Source of the DNA: JADZAI01 sp047602465
GTDB taxonomy: Bacteria > Pseudomonadota > Alphaproteobacteria > Micropepsales > Micropepsaceae
Length of the DNA: 64,000 nt
Assembly: GCA_047602465.1 (NCBI GenBank)
Contig: JASGHF010000001.1
Span: 1,984,001-2,048,000 of the forward strand
Direction of reading: 5' to 3'
A program made the position numbers and the translations under genes. Below the pieces are notes generated by a model. That model was not told the origin of the DNA. It saw nothing but the letters and a program-made list of their open reading frames with translations, and did not search any database. The first letter of the stretch is position 1, and each line of letters opens with the position of its first letter. Positions 23,856 to 32,890 of the stretch are shown here, in pieces.

Positions 23856-25804
23856 CCGTTGATGTGCTTGGCGAGGAACGCTTCGATCGCGTTCAGCGTC
23901 TTGATCATCGCGGGGCCGAAGGGCGTGTGGCGTTCGTCGGGAAGCTTCAGGAACTCCACCGGCTTGCCGGCCTTGACCATCGCCGCCTCCATGATTTCCG
24001 ACTGCTCATAGGGCACGTTGAGATCGCGATCGCCGTGAATGAGCAGCAGCGGCGCCTTCACATTGGCCGCGAAGCGCGCAGGGCTGGCGGCCTTGCGCGT
24101 TTCGACATCGCCCATGCGCTCCAGCCAGTAGCTGAACGCCTGGCTGTCGCGTCCGTATCTCTCGCCCTCCCAGGCCAGCATCGAGTCGACATCGGCGACA
24201 GGCGCGCCGGCGACCACGCAATTGTAGAGATCCGGGCTGAACGTCGCGCCTGCCAGCGCCATATAGCCGCCATACGACCAGCCGAAGATGCACATGCGCT
24301 TGGGGTCGGCGATGCCGTCGGCGATCAGTCTGGCGACGCCGGTGGTCACGTCGTCCTGCACCAGCTTGCCCCACTGGCCGTGTCCGGCCTTTTCATGGGC
24401 GGCGCCGAAACTGTCGCCGCCGCGGAACTGCGGCTGGAACACCGCGTAGCCGCGGCTCACCAGAAACTGCCGCCAGGGATCGAAGCTGAGATCGTCCTGC
24501 GATTCCGGGCCGCCATGCGGCATCACGATCAGCGGGACATTGCGGCTCGCCCCGGCCGGCAGCGCCAGATAGCCGGTGATGATGCGGCCATCGCTTGAGG
24601 GCCAGGTCAGCGTGCGGACCTCGCCCATGCCCGAGGCGTCGAGGCTCAGCACGGCGATCGGGTTCGAAACCGACATCGTGCGCGCGTCGAGCAGGATATA
24701 GACGGGCGGCACCGACGGCCCGTCGGCGTAGACGGAATAGACTCCGAGATCCTGCGAGTACCCCCGGATGGTGATATTGGGATAGTTCGGGAAGTTCTCT
24801 TCCAGAACGGCCTGCGCGGCGGCGAACGGCTTGGACTGATAGACCCATTTGGTCTTGCCGGCCGTCGTCACGGCATAGCCCACCGCAGCGCCCTTGTAGA
24901 CGTTCGAGACCAGGCCATCGATCTCGCCGGCGGGATCGGAGAAGACCTTGCGCACGGGCTTGCCGGTGACGAGGTCGAATTCCCAGATCGCGCGGCGGTC
25001 TTCATTGGCGCGATAGACGAGATAGGCCGTCCGCTCCGACGCCATGCCCTCGAACGAGATTTCGCGCGCCTCGAAGATGTTCGGGAATTCCGTCAGCTTC
25101 GTCCACGATCCGCCGATCGCCCGGCCATAGACGATGGTCGTGTTCCTGCCCTCGTTATAGTCCTGCCGGATGTAGGGAACGCCCGTCGGCGTCACCTCCC
25201 ATCCGGTCGTGAAGATGTAAGATTCCTTGCGCGTCATGCCTTCACGGCGCGTCGAGCCTTCCTCGACCAGCTCCACCTCGCCGGTATGGATGTTCGCCCG
25301 GTACAGATTGACGTGGTAGGAGGCCTTGGTCGCCTGGAGCAGGACATGATCGGGGTCCTGCCGAAGGCCGGAGATCACCGACGCCCCGATCTCGTTGTCG
25401 GGCATCATGACCTTCATGTCAGATCCGTCGCGGTTGATGGCGACGACCAGCGTGCGGTCGACCAGCATGTCCTGGCCTTCGCGGTTGCGCACGCCCGCCA
25501 CCTTCATGTGCCGCTGCAGGATCGTGACGATCAGCCGGTCGTCGGTCTTGAAGAAGGCGCGCATAACGATGGCGTCACCCAGATCGGTGCCGGAAAACTT
25601 GCCGATCTGCCCGTCCTTGAACGGCGCGATCGCCAGCGCCTTCTTGTCGTTTCCGATCGCCGTGATCACGGCGATATAGGCGCCGGACGGCGACACCGAG
25701 ACTTCCGTGGTGACAGGCTTGACGAAGTTTTCCGCAGGCGACGCCGCCCCCGCGGCGGAAATCCAGACCACGGCGCAGAACGCGGCCACGAGCTTGAAGA
25801 ACAT
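23852..25804 (-). CDS. S9-family prolyl oligopeptidase-like serine peptidase, secreted
   Basis: 650 residues from ATG 25804, giving a signal peptide (MFFKLVAAFCAVVWISAAGAA). An N-terminal beta-propeller-like region (about residues 25-390) precedes an alpha/beta hydrolase domain: PHGGPESQDDLSFDP, nucleophile GWSYGGYMAL, acid HGDRDLNVP and His in DERHTPF. This is the acylaminoacyl-peptidase/DPP-like layout. It probably cleaves peptides in the periplasm as part of protein-based nutrition. Confidence 0.88.
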   Translation of the reverse strand: MFFKLVAAFCAVVWISAAGAASPAENFVKPVTTEVSVSPSGAYIAVITAIGNDKKALAIAPFKDGQIGKFSGTDLGDAIVMRAFFKTDDRLIVTILQRHMKVAGVRNREGQDMLVDRTLVVAINRDGSDMKVMMPDNEIGASVISGLRQDPDHVLLQATKASYHVNLYRANIHTGEVELVEEGSTRREGMTRKESYIFTTGWEVTPTGVPYIRQDYNEGRNTTIVYGRAIGGSWTKLTEFPNIFEAREISFEGMASERTAYLVYRANEDRRAIWEFDLVTGKPVRKVFSDPAGEIDGLVSNVYKGAAVGYAVTTAGKTKWVYQSKPFAAAQAVLEENFPNYPNITIRGYSQDLGVYSVYADGPSVPPVYILLDARTMSVSNPIAVLSLDASGMGEVRTLTWPSSDGRIITGYLALPAGASRNVPLIVMPHGGPESQDDLSFDPWRQFLVSRGYAVFQPQFRGGDSFGAAHEKAGHGQWGKLVQDDVTTGVARLIADGIADPKRMCIFGWSYGGYMALAGATFSPDLYNCVVAGAPVADVDSMLAWEGERYGRDSQAFSYWLERMGDVETRKAASPARFAANVKAPLLLIHGDRDLNVPYEQSEIMEAAMVKAGKPVEFLKLPDERHTPFGPAMIKTLNAIEAFLAKHING

Positions 25805-25905
25805 TGAAATCCCCGAACCAGCAATTTGGGCCGATCCTAGCAGCGCGCTCACGCATCCGTGAAGGCGCTAGGAGAAGCGGCGGAAGCCATGCTAGGCGCT
25901 TGCCC

Positions 25906-26538
25906 ATGATCGAAGCCGTTATCTGGGATTTCGGGGGCGTCCTCACCTCCTCGCCGTTCGAAGCCTTCGCGCGCTTCGAAGCCGAGCGCGGGCTGCCCAA
26001 GGACATCATCCGCCGCACCAATGCGGAAAATCACTACGAGAACGCCTGGGCGAAGTTCGAGCGCGCCGAGGTGACGCTGGACGAATTCGACGGCCTCTTC
26101 GCCGCCGAATCGAGGGCGCTCGGGGCCGAGGTCAGCGGCCGCGACGTGATCGGCCTGCTCTCGGGCGATCTGCGCCCCGAAATGGTCGAGGCGCTCCGCC
26201 GCATCAAGGCCGGGCACAAGACCGGCTGCATCACCAACAACGTCCCCGCGAACCAGACCGGCTCGGCGACCGGGCGCTCGCTCTATGTCGCCGAGGTCAT
26301 GGCCCTCTTCGATCACGTCATCGAAAGCGCCAAGATCGGGCTGAGGAAGCCCGACCCGCGCATCTACACCATGATGACCGATGCGCTGGGCGTGAACCCG
26401 GCCAACTGCATCTATCTCGACGATCTCGGCGTGAACCTGAAACCGGCGCGCGACATGGGCATGGCGACCATCAAGGTCACCGATGCGGCCTCCGCCATCG
26501 CCGCGCTGGAAACAGCGACCGGACTGAAGCTCACATGA
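25906..26538 (+). CDS. HAD-superfamily hydrolase
   Basis: 210 residues from ATG 25906. HAD motifs: nucleophile Asp in VIWDFGGVLTS, TNN in CITNNVPANQ (motif II position), Lys in IGLRKPDPRIYTMM and the acidic pair in YLDDLGVNL. It resembles the HAD-IA group near the epoxide-hydrolase N-terminal and ACAD10 phosphatase domains. It hydrolyses an unknown phosphate or related substrate. Its stop overlaps the dapB start (ATGA), so the two are coupled. Confidence 0.82.
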   Translation: MIEAVIWDFGGVLTSSPFEAFARFEAERGLPKDIIRRTNAENHYENAWAKFERAEVTLDEFDGLFAAESRALGAEVSGRDVIGLLSGDLRPEMVEALRRIKAGHKTGCITNNVPANQTGSATGRSLYVAEVMALFDHVIESAKIGLRKPDPRIYTMMTDALGVNPANCIYLDDLGVNLKPARDMGMATIKVTDAASAIAALETATGLKLT

Positions 26539-27317
26539 CCGCCACGCCCATCGTCGTCGCAGGGGCCGCCGGCCGCATGGGCCAGGCGATCCTCGAGGCC
26601 ATCGCGGCGGACCCGCGCGCCTCAGTCCACGCCGCGCTGGAACACGAAGGCAGCCCCGCGCTCGGCCGCGATGCGGGCGGAGTCCCCGTCACGTCCGATG
26701 CCCTCGCCGCCGTGCTGCATGCCCGCGCGATCATCGACTTCACGACGCCGGAAACGACCGTCGCGCTCGCCGCCCTCGCGGCGCAGGCCCGCATCGTCCA
26801 TGTCATCGGCACCACCGGTCTCACGGCCGAGGACCAGAAAAAGATCGTCGCCGCCTCGCGCCACGCGCCGGTCATCCAGTCCGGCAATTTTTCGCTCGGC
26901 GTGAACCTGCTCGCGGCGCTCACCAGGCGCGCGGCGGAAACGCTCGGCCCCGCCTTCGATATCGAGATCGTCGAAATGCATCACCGTCACAAGGTCGATG
27001 CGCCCTCCGGCACCGCGCTGATGCTCGGCCGCGCCGCAGCGGAAGCCCGCAACGCGCCGCTGGAAGACCTGAAAATCTCCGGCCGCGACGGGCACACCGG
27101 CGCGCGCGAGGAAGGCAAGATCGGTTTCGCCTCCTTGCGCGGCGGTTCGGTGGTGGGCGATCACACCGTCATCTTCGCCGCCGATCACGAGCGCATCGAG
27201 CTTACCCACAAGGCGGAATCGCGCGGCATCTTCGCGCGCGGGGCGCTCGCCGCCGCGCTCTGGGGTCAGGGCCGGAATCCCGGCCTCTATTCGATGCAGG
27301 ACGTTCTGGGGCTTTAG
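26535..27317 (+). CDS. dapB: 4-hydroxy-tetrahydrodipicolinate reductase
   Basis: 260 residues. The NAD(P)-binding GAAGRMGQAI is at the N-terminus, and the catalytic signature EMHHRHKVDAPSGTAL is in the middle. It reduces 4-hydroxytetrahydrodipicolinate in the diaminopimelate/lysine pathway, needed for peptidoglycan. It is coupled to the HAD gene. It overlaps the convergent DUF2244 gene by 4 bases at the stops. Confidence 0.96.
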   Translation: MTATPIVVAGAAGRMGQAILEAIAADPRASVHAALEHEGSPALGRDAGGVPVTSDALAAVLHARAIIDFTTPETTVALAALAAQARIVHVIGTTGLTAEDQKKIVAASRHAPVIQSGNFSLGVNLLAALTRRAAETLGPAFDIEIVEMHHRHKVDAPSGTALMLGRAAAEARNAPLEDLKISGRDGHTGAREEGKIGFASLRGGSVVGDHTVIFAADHERIELTHKAESRGIFARGALAAALWGQGRNPGLYSMQDVLGL

Positions 27318-27790
27318 CTTCTGAGCGCGGCGGCACGCGCGCCCAGCGCCGTGTTCAGCGCGCCCGCGATCTCGCGCCGCTCGCGCGGCGTCAGGAACGC
27401 GCCCACCGCCACGCCCTTGCCGTGCGTCGTCACCGTCACCCAGCCCCCGGCCCGCGCGCCTTCCTGCACCCCGACCCGCACCCAGGCCGGCTCGAAGCGC
27501 CAGGTCCGCGTCCGGCCCGACGGCTCCACATGGGTGATGGTCAGCACCTCGCCGTCCAGCACGATGCGCTCATGCATCCGCGCCGCCCGGTTGTTGAGCC
27601 AGAACGCGCCGATCAGCGCCGCCACATCCAGCCCCAGAAAGGGCAGGATGGGCCATCCGCCGGCGCTGAGCGCCCTCAGGGCCAGCGCCATGTTGGCGCT
27701 CACCACCAGCGAGATGAGGATCACCAGCCCGCGCCGCGTCAGCGAGCGGGAAGGATGCAGCGTTGCGTCGAAATAGACCGCGCCGGACAT
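27314..27790 (-). CDS. DUF2244 membrane protein
   Basis: 158 residues. Two hydrophobic segments (GLVILISLVVSANMALAL and ILPFLGLDVAALIGAFWL) near the N-terminus are followed by a soluble C-terminal part (VEPSGRTRTWRFEPAWVRV, VGAFLTPRERREIAGAL). This is the DUF2244 pattern, a short integral-membrane family common in alphaproteobacteria whose function is unknown to me. It is divergent from nth. Confidence 0.8.
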   Translation of the reverse strand: MSGAVYFDATLHPSRSLTRRGLVILISLVVSANMALALRALSAGGWPILPFLGLDVAALIGAFWLNNRAARMHERIVLDGEVLTITHVEPSGRTRTWRFEPAWVRVGVQEGARAGGWVTVTTHGKGVAVGAFLTPRERREIAGALNTALGARAAALRS

Positions 27791-27837
27791 GGCCCCACCA
27801 TATTCACGGAGGCGTCCAAGTCGAGCATAGTCGACCC

Positions 27838-28488
27838 ATGAAGCGCGACGCCATCGAGGCCTTTTTCTTCCGCCTCGCGGCGATCAACCCGGAGCCGAAA
27901 GGCGAACTCGACTGGGTGAACCCCTACACCCTGCTCGTCGCCGTCGTCCTCTCGGCGCAGGCGACCGACAAGGGCGTCAACAAGGCGACCGGGCCGCTCT
28001 TCGCCAAGGCCGACACACCCCAGAAAATGGTGGCGCTGGGCGAGGATGTCGTGCGCGACCATGTGAAGACCATCGGCCTCTTCCGCGGCAAGGCGAAGAA
28101 CGTCATCGCGCTGTCGCAGCGCCTGATCGACGAATTCGGCGGCGAGGTGCCGCGCGACGCCGCGATCCTGGAAACCCTCCCCGGCGTCGGGCGCAAGACC
28201 GCCAATGTCGTCATGAACATCGCCTTCGGCGAGCCGACCATCGCGGTCGATACCCATGTCTTCCGCGTCTCCAACCGCACCGGCCTCGCGCCGGGAAAGA
28301 CCGTGCTGGAGGTCGAGAAGAAACTGCTGAAGCGCGTGCCGGCGAAATATCTCACCCACGCGCATCACTGGCTCATCCTGCACGGCCGCTATATCTGCCT
28401 CGCCCGCACACCCCAATGTCCCAGATGCCCTGTCGCCGATCTCTGCGATTTCAGGCACAAGACCAAAGAGCTTGACCGAAAGCCTTGA
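27838..28488 (+). CDS. nth: Endonuclease III
   Basis: 216 residues from ATG 27838. The catalytic Lys120 (GVGRKTANV, helix-hairpin-helix) and Asp138 (VDTHVFRVSNR) have the same numbers as in E. coli, as do the [4Fe-4S] cysteines 187, 194, 197 and 203 (C-x6-C-x2-C-x5-C). It removes oxidised pyrimidines and cuts the abasic strand in base-excision repair. An upstream in-frame start is possible but would add residues not found in the family. Confidence 0.97.
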   Translation: MKRDAIEAFFFRLAAINPEPKGELDWVNPYTLLVAVVLSAQATDKGVNKATGPLFAKADTPQKMVALGEDVVRDHVKTIGLFRGKAKNVIALSQRLIDEFGGEVPRDAAILETLPGVGRKTANVVMNIAFGEPTIAVDTHVFRVSNRTGLAPGKTVLEVEKKLLKRVPAKYLTHAHHWLILHGRYICLARTPQCPRCPVADLCDFRHKTKELDRKP

Positions 28489-28541
28489 CCTTGGGCGTCC
28501 TGCCGGGCGACGTGACGCCGCCTGAAAACACAAGGATTTCC

Positions 28542-29534
28542 ATGACCGCCCGCTACGACGTCGCCGGCCTCGGCAACGCCATCGTCGATGTGATCGCCCG
28601 CGTCGAGGACAGCTTTCTCCTGACCCACGGCATCGCCAAGGGCGGCATGACGCTGATCGACGCGCACCGCGCCAAGGCGCTGGAAGACGCGATCGCGGAT
28701 GCGACCATCACGCCCGGCGGTTCGGCCGCCAACACCATCGCGGGCATCGCCTCGTTCGGGGCGCGCGGGGCTTATATCGGCCGCGTGCATAATGACTGGC
28801 TGGGCGAAGGCTTCGCCGGCGGCACGAAAGCCATCGGCGTCCATTACGACACGCCCTTCGCTTCCGAAGGCGCGCCGACCGCGCGCTCGGTCATTCTCGT
28901 CACGCCCGACGGACAGCGTTCGATGAACACCTATCTCGGCGCGTCGGTCGAAATGGACGAGACCGACATCGACGACACGCTGATCGCCAATTCGAAGATC
29001 CTCTATATCGAGGGCTATCTGTGGGACAGCGACAGCCTGAAGAGCGCGGTGCGCCGGGCCATCGCCGCCGCGCGCAAATCCGACACGCTCGTCGCCTTCA
29101 CCTGCTCGGACAGTTTCTGCGTCGGCCGCTTCCGCGCCGAATTCATCGAGCTGATCGAAACCGAGATCGACATCGTCTTCGCCAATGAAAGCGAGCTGAC
29201 GGCGCTCTACGAGACCGACGATTTCGACGCCGCCTTCCAGCAGGCCCGCGCCACCGGAAAACTCTTCGCCATCACGCGCTCGGAAAAAGGCGCGGTCATC
29301 GCACAGGGCCAGGCCGTGCATCTCATCGACGCCGCCCCGGTCGCCTCGGTGGTCGACACCACCGGCGCCGGCGACCAGTTCGCCGCCGGTTTCCTCACCG
29401 GCATCGCACGCGGCGCGTCACTCGATGTCGCCGGCCGCCTCGGCGCGCTCGCCGCCGGAGAGGTCATCTCCCATATCGGCCCCCGCCCGCTCGTCTCCTT
29501 GAAGGATCTCGCGAAGGCCGGCGGGCTGATCTAG
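28542..29534 (+). CDS. PfkB-family carbohydrate kinase, adenosine kinase-like
   Basis: 330 residues from ATG 28542 (AAGGA upstream). N-terminal YDVAGLGNAIVDVIARV, then TPGGSAANTIAGIASFGARG (substrate site) and C-terminal DTTGAGDQFAAGFLTG with the catalytic Asp. The order matches the alphaproteobacterial adenosine kinase group of the PfkB family. It would phosphorylate adenosine or a related nucleoside or sugar. It overlaps the convergent secreted-protein gene by 4 bases (CTAG shared by both stops). Confidence 0.85.
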   Translation: MTARYDVAGLGNAIVDVIARVEDSFLLTHGIAKGGMTLIDAHRAKALEDAIADATITPGGSAANTIAGIASFGARGAYIGRVHNDWLGEGFAGGTKAIGVHYDTPFASEGAPTARSVILVTPDGQRSMNTYLGASVEMDETDIDDTLIANSKILYIEGYLWDSDSLKSAVRRAIAAARKSDTLVAFTCSDSFCVGRFRAEFIELIETEIDIVFANESELTALYETDDFDAAFQQARATGKLFAITRSEKGAVIAQGQAVHLIDAAPVASVVDTTGAGDQFAAGFLTGIARGASLDVAGRLGALAAGEVISHIGPRPLVSLKDLAKAGGLI

Positions 29535-30031
29535 CCCTTCGCCGGCTTCATCACCGTCACGGGATCTTCGGTCAGCAGGCCGCAGAAGATCTCGGTCGGC
29601 TGGGCGGTCAGTTCCGACACCGGCCCGTCGATGAAGTCGCAGCCGATCAGATTGTCTTCCGACGATTTGCGGCCCGAGAAAATGTTGACGTTCACGCTGA
29701 CCGGCCCGGTCGTCAGCTCCAGCCTGGCCGGGTCGATGACGCCGTTGACCGGCACGGGGCCGGAGGCGGGCGGCAATTCGGTGCGCTCGTCGCCCAGCGT
29801 GATGCGGCCCATATCGTCGATCTCGGCCGCGCCCTTCTCGTTGGCGTCGGCGTAGTAATAGGCGGCGACGATGATCGTCTCGTTCTTCGCCGTCAGTTCG
29901 GCGACCAGCTTCTCCGACAGCTTCAGCGTGATCTCGAAATTATAGCTGGCGGGCGCCACAGGGGTCGTTTCGGCGGTCGCCGAGGCCAGGCCACCGGCCA
30001 GCAGCGCGGCGATCAGGATGCGGATGCTCAT
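29531..30031 (-). CDS. Secreted protein of unknown function
   Basis: 166 residues from MSIRILIAAL, preceded by GAGGGG; signal peptide ending ASATA. The mature protein looks like an immunoglobulin-like beta domain: YNFEITLKLSEKLVAEL, TIIVAAYYYAD, ITLGDERTELP, VSVNVNIFSGRKSSEDN, with two Cys (IGCDF, EIFCGLL). It is probably periplasmic and disulfide-bonded. Downstream of hisE on the same strand, 20 bases away, but unlikely to act in histidine synthesis. Confidence 0.6.
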   Translation of the reverse strand: MSIRILIAALLAGGLASATAETTPVAPASYNFEITLKLSEKLVAELTAKNETIIVAAYYYADANEKGAAEIDDMGRITLGDERTELPPASGPVPVNGVIDPARLELTTGPVSVNVNIFSGRKSSEDNLIGCDFIDGPVSELTAQPTEIFCGLLTEDPVTVMKPAKG

Positions 30032-30051
30032 GGAATTTCCCCTCGTCTCGT

Positions 30052-30381
30052 TCAACCCGGCTTGCGGGCCAGTTTTTCATCGAGGCCCGACGAGGCGCGG
30101 CGGCGCACCAGTTCGGCATAGACCTCGTGCAGATGCACATCGCGCGCGGCGATCAGCACCAGCAGATGATAGAGTACGTCGGTGCATTCGGCGACGAAAT
30201 GCGGCTTGTCCTCGGCCAGCGACGCGATGACGGCCTCGACCGCCTCCTCGCCCAGTTTCTTGGCGATGCGCGGCGGGCCGCCGGCCAGCAGCTTGGCGGT
30301 ATATGACTTGTCGGGGTCGGCCGCCTTGCGCGCTTCGATCTCGGCGAAGAGCGCGTCCAGCGGATGGATGGCGGCGGTCAG
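30052..30381 (-). CDS. hisE: Phosphoribosyl-ATP pyrophosphatase
   Basis: About 109 residues. The HisE core is clear: LDALFAEIEARKAADPDKSY, KLGEEAVEAVIASLAEDK, ECTDVLYHLLVLIAARDV. It hydrolyses phosphoribosyl-ATP in the second histidine step. There is no ATG, GTG or TTG in frame between an upstream TGA and the core. The best start is CTG 30381, with GAAGGA 9 bases upstream; another CTG sits further up at 30417. It lies 39 bases after the CYTH-CHAD gene, in the hisF-(CYTH-CHAD)-hisE run. Confidence 0.88.
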   Translation of the reverse strand: MTAAIHPLDALFAEIEARKAADPDKSYTAKLLAGGPPRIAKKLGEEAVEAVIASLAEDKPHFVAECTDVLYHLLVLIAARDVHLHEVYAELVRRRASSGLDEKLARKPG

Positions 30382-30420
30382 GGCAGTCGGTCCTTCAAAG
30401 CTCAGATCGATTCGCAGTCA

Positions 30421-31941
30421 CTATAGACTGTCGGTCCAAAAAGGCTTGGCCTCGGTGAAGCCGCGCCACTCCGCCGCGGCGTTGCGCCAGGCGAGTTCGG
30501 ATTCATACGCCGCCCAGCCGGTCAGGAAGGTCGCGGCCGTCGTCACCGCCGGATCGGCGCGTCCCTTGCCCGCGACAAGCGCGCGCTGCAGCAGGATCGG
30601 CGCCACGGCCGCATCGTTGAAGGCGCCCAGCGCATCCTGCAGCCGGGCCAGCGCCTTCACCTCGCGCTTCACCGCTTTTTGCGGGAACACACTGGCGAAG
30701 AAATCCGCCGCATAGCGCAGCTTCTTCAGGGCGAGCCGCAGCCGGTGCCGCGCCTCGACATCCATCGCCGCGATGCCCTCGCCTGCGGTCAGCACCTTCT
30801 CATAGCGCCGCTGCAGCGCCCCGGCCGCCAGCGCCTTCAACGCCGGAGCCTCCGCCACCGGCTGCAAGGCCCCTGCCGTCTCCGCCAGATCCAGCAACAG
30901 CGCCTGCGCGCGGGGCGAGGCCGCCACCGTCCGCGCCGCCGCCCGGGCCGTGCGCCGCTCGGCCGCCACGCGCCGTTTCAGGCCCGCGAACCCCGCCGCG
31001 ATCTCCTCCGGCGGCTGGCAGGCGCTCAGCGCCCCCAGGCTCAGCACGTCGAGATCGCGCGCCGGTCCCAGCGCCCCGGCCAGCCACCCGGCTTCACGCC
31101 GCAGATGATGCCGCGTCTCGCCCGGAATCGCGTCTTTCAGCAACACCAGCGCGGCCCGCAGCCGCCGCAGCGCCACCCGCCCCTGGTGAATGCTCTCCGG
31201 CGCGCCGGACGATGCGATCAGGCCGAGATTCGCCGCCGCATGCGCCGCCGCGGAATTGAGGATCGCCGCCGCCGCCAGATGCAGCGGCATTTCCGCATCG
31301 AGATCAGGCTCGGCCGCCTTCTCCGCCTCCGCCGCCCGGCCCTCGGCCAGCTGAAATCCGCGCCCCGCCTTGGTCGTGAACCCCACCGTCACACCCGGCA
31401 GCATCACCAGCTCCCGCGCCAGCGCGAACAGGGCCTCAGGCCCGCCGCGCTTCACCTCGATCTCCAGCTCCGACACCGGCGCGGAGCGCCGTCCGGCCCG
31501 GACTTCACCCACATCCAGCGCCAGCTCCAGCACCGTGCCCTGATGGTCATAAAGCGCGATCCGCCGCTCGATATGGCTGGCGAAACGCATCGTGAGGCCG
31601 CCCTTCTTCACCCGCCGATCCAGCGCCTTCACCCCTGACGTCACCGCCAGATCGAGGTCCGGTTCGGCCGATTTCACCGCCCAGTTCCACTCGCCGCGCC
31701 GCGCCAGCACGCCGCCCTCGCCGGCCGTCTTCACCGTCTGCTCGATGCGCCCGCCACTCTGGCGGATCCGCAGAAACACGCCCTTTTTCTTCAGCGCGCC
31801 TTTGGCCGTATCGTAATAGCTGGTCACCATCCGGCGCGGCCGCCCGAAGCGGATGCCGCGCGACTTCAACGGCGCGCTGGTCAGCAGAGACGGCAACGCC
31901 TCCGCCGCGACCGACAGCTTCAGTTCAATCTCCTCGCCCAC
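30421..31941 (-). CDS. CYTH-CHAD domain protein (inorganic triphosphatase-like)
   Basis: 506 residues. The N-terminal CYTH domain (about 1-200) starts with the ExExK metal site EIELKL (Glu4, Glu6, Lys8). The C-terminal CHAD domain (about 220-500) is an Arg/His-rich helical bundle with HQGRVALRRLRAAL and HRLRLALKKLRYAADFF. CYTH enzymes cleave triphosphates and CHAD binds polyphosphate, so it probably acts on polyphosphate or tripolyphosphate. It sits between hisF and hisE, an insertion into the his run. Confidence 0.9.
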   Translation of the reverse strand: MGEEIELKLSVAAEALPSLLTSAPLKSRGIRFGRPRRMVTSYYDTAKGALKKKGVFLRIRQSGGRIEQTVKTAGEGGVLARRGEWNWAVKSAEPDLDLAVTSGVKALDRRVKKGGLTMRFASHIERRIALYDHQGTVLELALDVGEVRAGRRSAPVSELEIEVKRGGPEALFALARELVMLPGVTVGFTTKAGRGFQLAEGRAAEAEKAAEPDLDAEMPLHLAAAAILNSAAAHAAANLGLIASSGAPESIHQGRVALRRLRAALVLLKDAIPGETRHHLRREAGWLAGALGPARDLDVLSLGALSACQPPEEIAAGFAGLKRRVAAERRTARAAARTVAASPRAQALLLDLAETAGALQPVAEAPALKALAAGALQRRYEKVLTAGEGIAAMDVEARHRLRLALKKLRYAADFFASVFPQKAVKREVKALARLQDALGAFNDAAVAPILLQRALVAGKGRADPAVTTAATFLTGWAAYESELAWRNAAAEWRGFTEAKPFWTDSL

Positions 31942-32037
31942 TCAGCTTTTCCAGGACAGTTTCGTGACACCTTGACGCTAGACGCGGCGGCGCGCCCAAA
32001 TCTATCGCGCGGCGAAAGAAATTTGCCTTGCGCGAAA

Positions 32038-32796
32038 TCAATTCCGGACGGGATAGCCCGCTGCCGCCATCTCCGCCCGCGCCTCGGCGATCGTGTGCGT
32101 GCCGAAATGAAAGATCGACGCCGCCAGCACGGCGCTCGCATGACCCTCGCGCACGCCAGCAACCAGATCGTCGAGGTTTCCGACACCGCCCGATGCGATC
32201 ACCGGAATCCGCACCGCATCGCTGATCGCCCGCGTGAGGGCCAGGTCATAGCCCGATTTCGTGCCGTCCTTGTCCATCGAGGTCAGCAGGATCTCCCCCG
32301 CCCCCAGGCTCTCGACCTCACGCGCATAGGCCAACGCATCCAGTCCGGTCGCGTTGCGCCCGCCATGGGTGAAAATCTCCCAGCGGCCCTCGCTCACGCG
32401 CTTGGCGTCGATCGCCACCACCACGCACTGGCTGCCGAACCGTTCAGCCGCCTCGCGCACCAGCTCGCGCCGTTTCACCGCCGCCGTATTCACCGACACC
32501 TTGTCGGCCCCGGCGAGCAGAAGCTTGCGGAAATCCTCCGCCTCGCCCACCCCGCCGCCTACGGTCAGCGGCATGAAGCACTGGTCCGCCGTCCGCGCCA
32601 CGATATCCAGCAGCGTCCCGCGCTTCTCGACGCTGGCGGTGATGTCCAGGAAACACAGCTCGTCCGCGCCCTGCGCGTCATAGGCCCGCGCCGCCTCCAC
32701 CGGATCGCCGGCGTCGCGCAGCCCCTCGAAGTTCACGCCTTTGACGACGCGGCCATCCTTGACGTCGAGACAGGGGATGATGCGGACCGCGAGCAT
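32038..32796 (-). CDS. hisF: Imidazole glycerol phosphate synthase, cyclase subunit
   Basis: 252 residues from ATG 32796. The TIM-barrel motifs are clear: MLAVRIIPCLDVKDGRVVKG, TVGGGVGEAEDFRKLL, SMDKDGTKSGYDL (catalytic Asp) and VIASGGVGNLDDL. It uses ammonia from HisH to close the imidazole ring and release AICAR. Usually encoded directly after hisA; here hisA is about 4 kb away, across an inserted block. Confidence 0.97.
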   Translation of the reverse strand: MLAVRIIPCLDVKDGRVVKGVNFEGLRDAGDPVEAARAYDAQGADELCFLDITASVEKRGTLLDIVARTADQCFMPLTVGGGVGEAEDFRKLLLAGADKVSVNTAAVKRRELVREAAERFGSQCVVVAIDAKRVSEGRWEIFTHGGRNATGLDALAYAREVESLGAGEILLTSMDKDGTKSGYDLALTRAISDAVRIPVIASGGVGNLDDLVAGVREGHASAVLAASIFHFGTHTIAEARAEMAAAGYPVRN

Positions 32797-32890
32797 GGGG
32801 GGAGCCAATACCCTTCCCCCTCGCTTGACGCAAAGCCCGCCGCGTCGGACGCTTCGCCCAGAAGAGAACCAGACCCTCCGGGAGAGAGAC

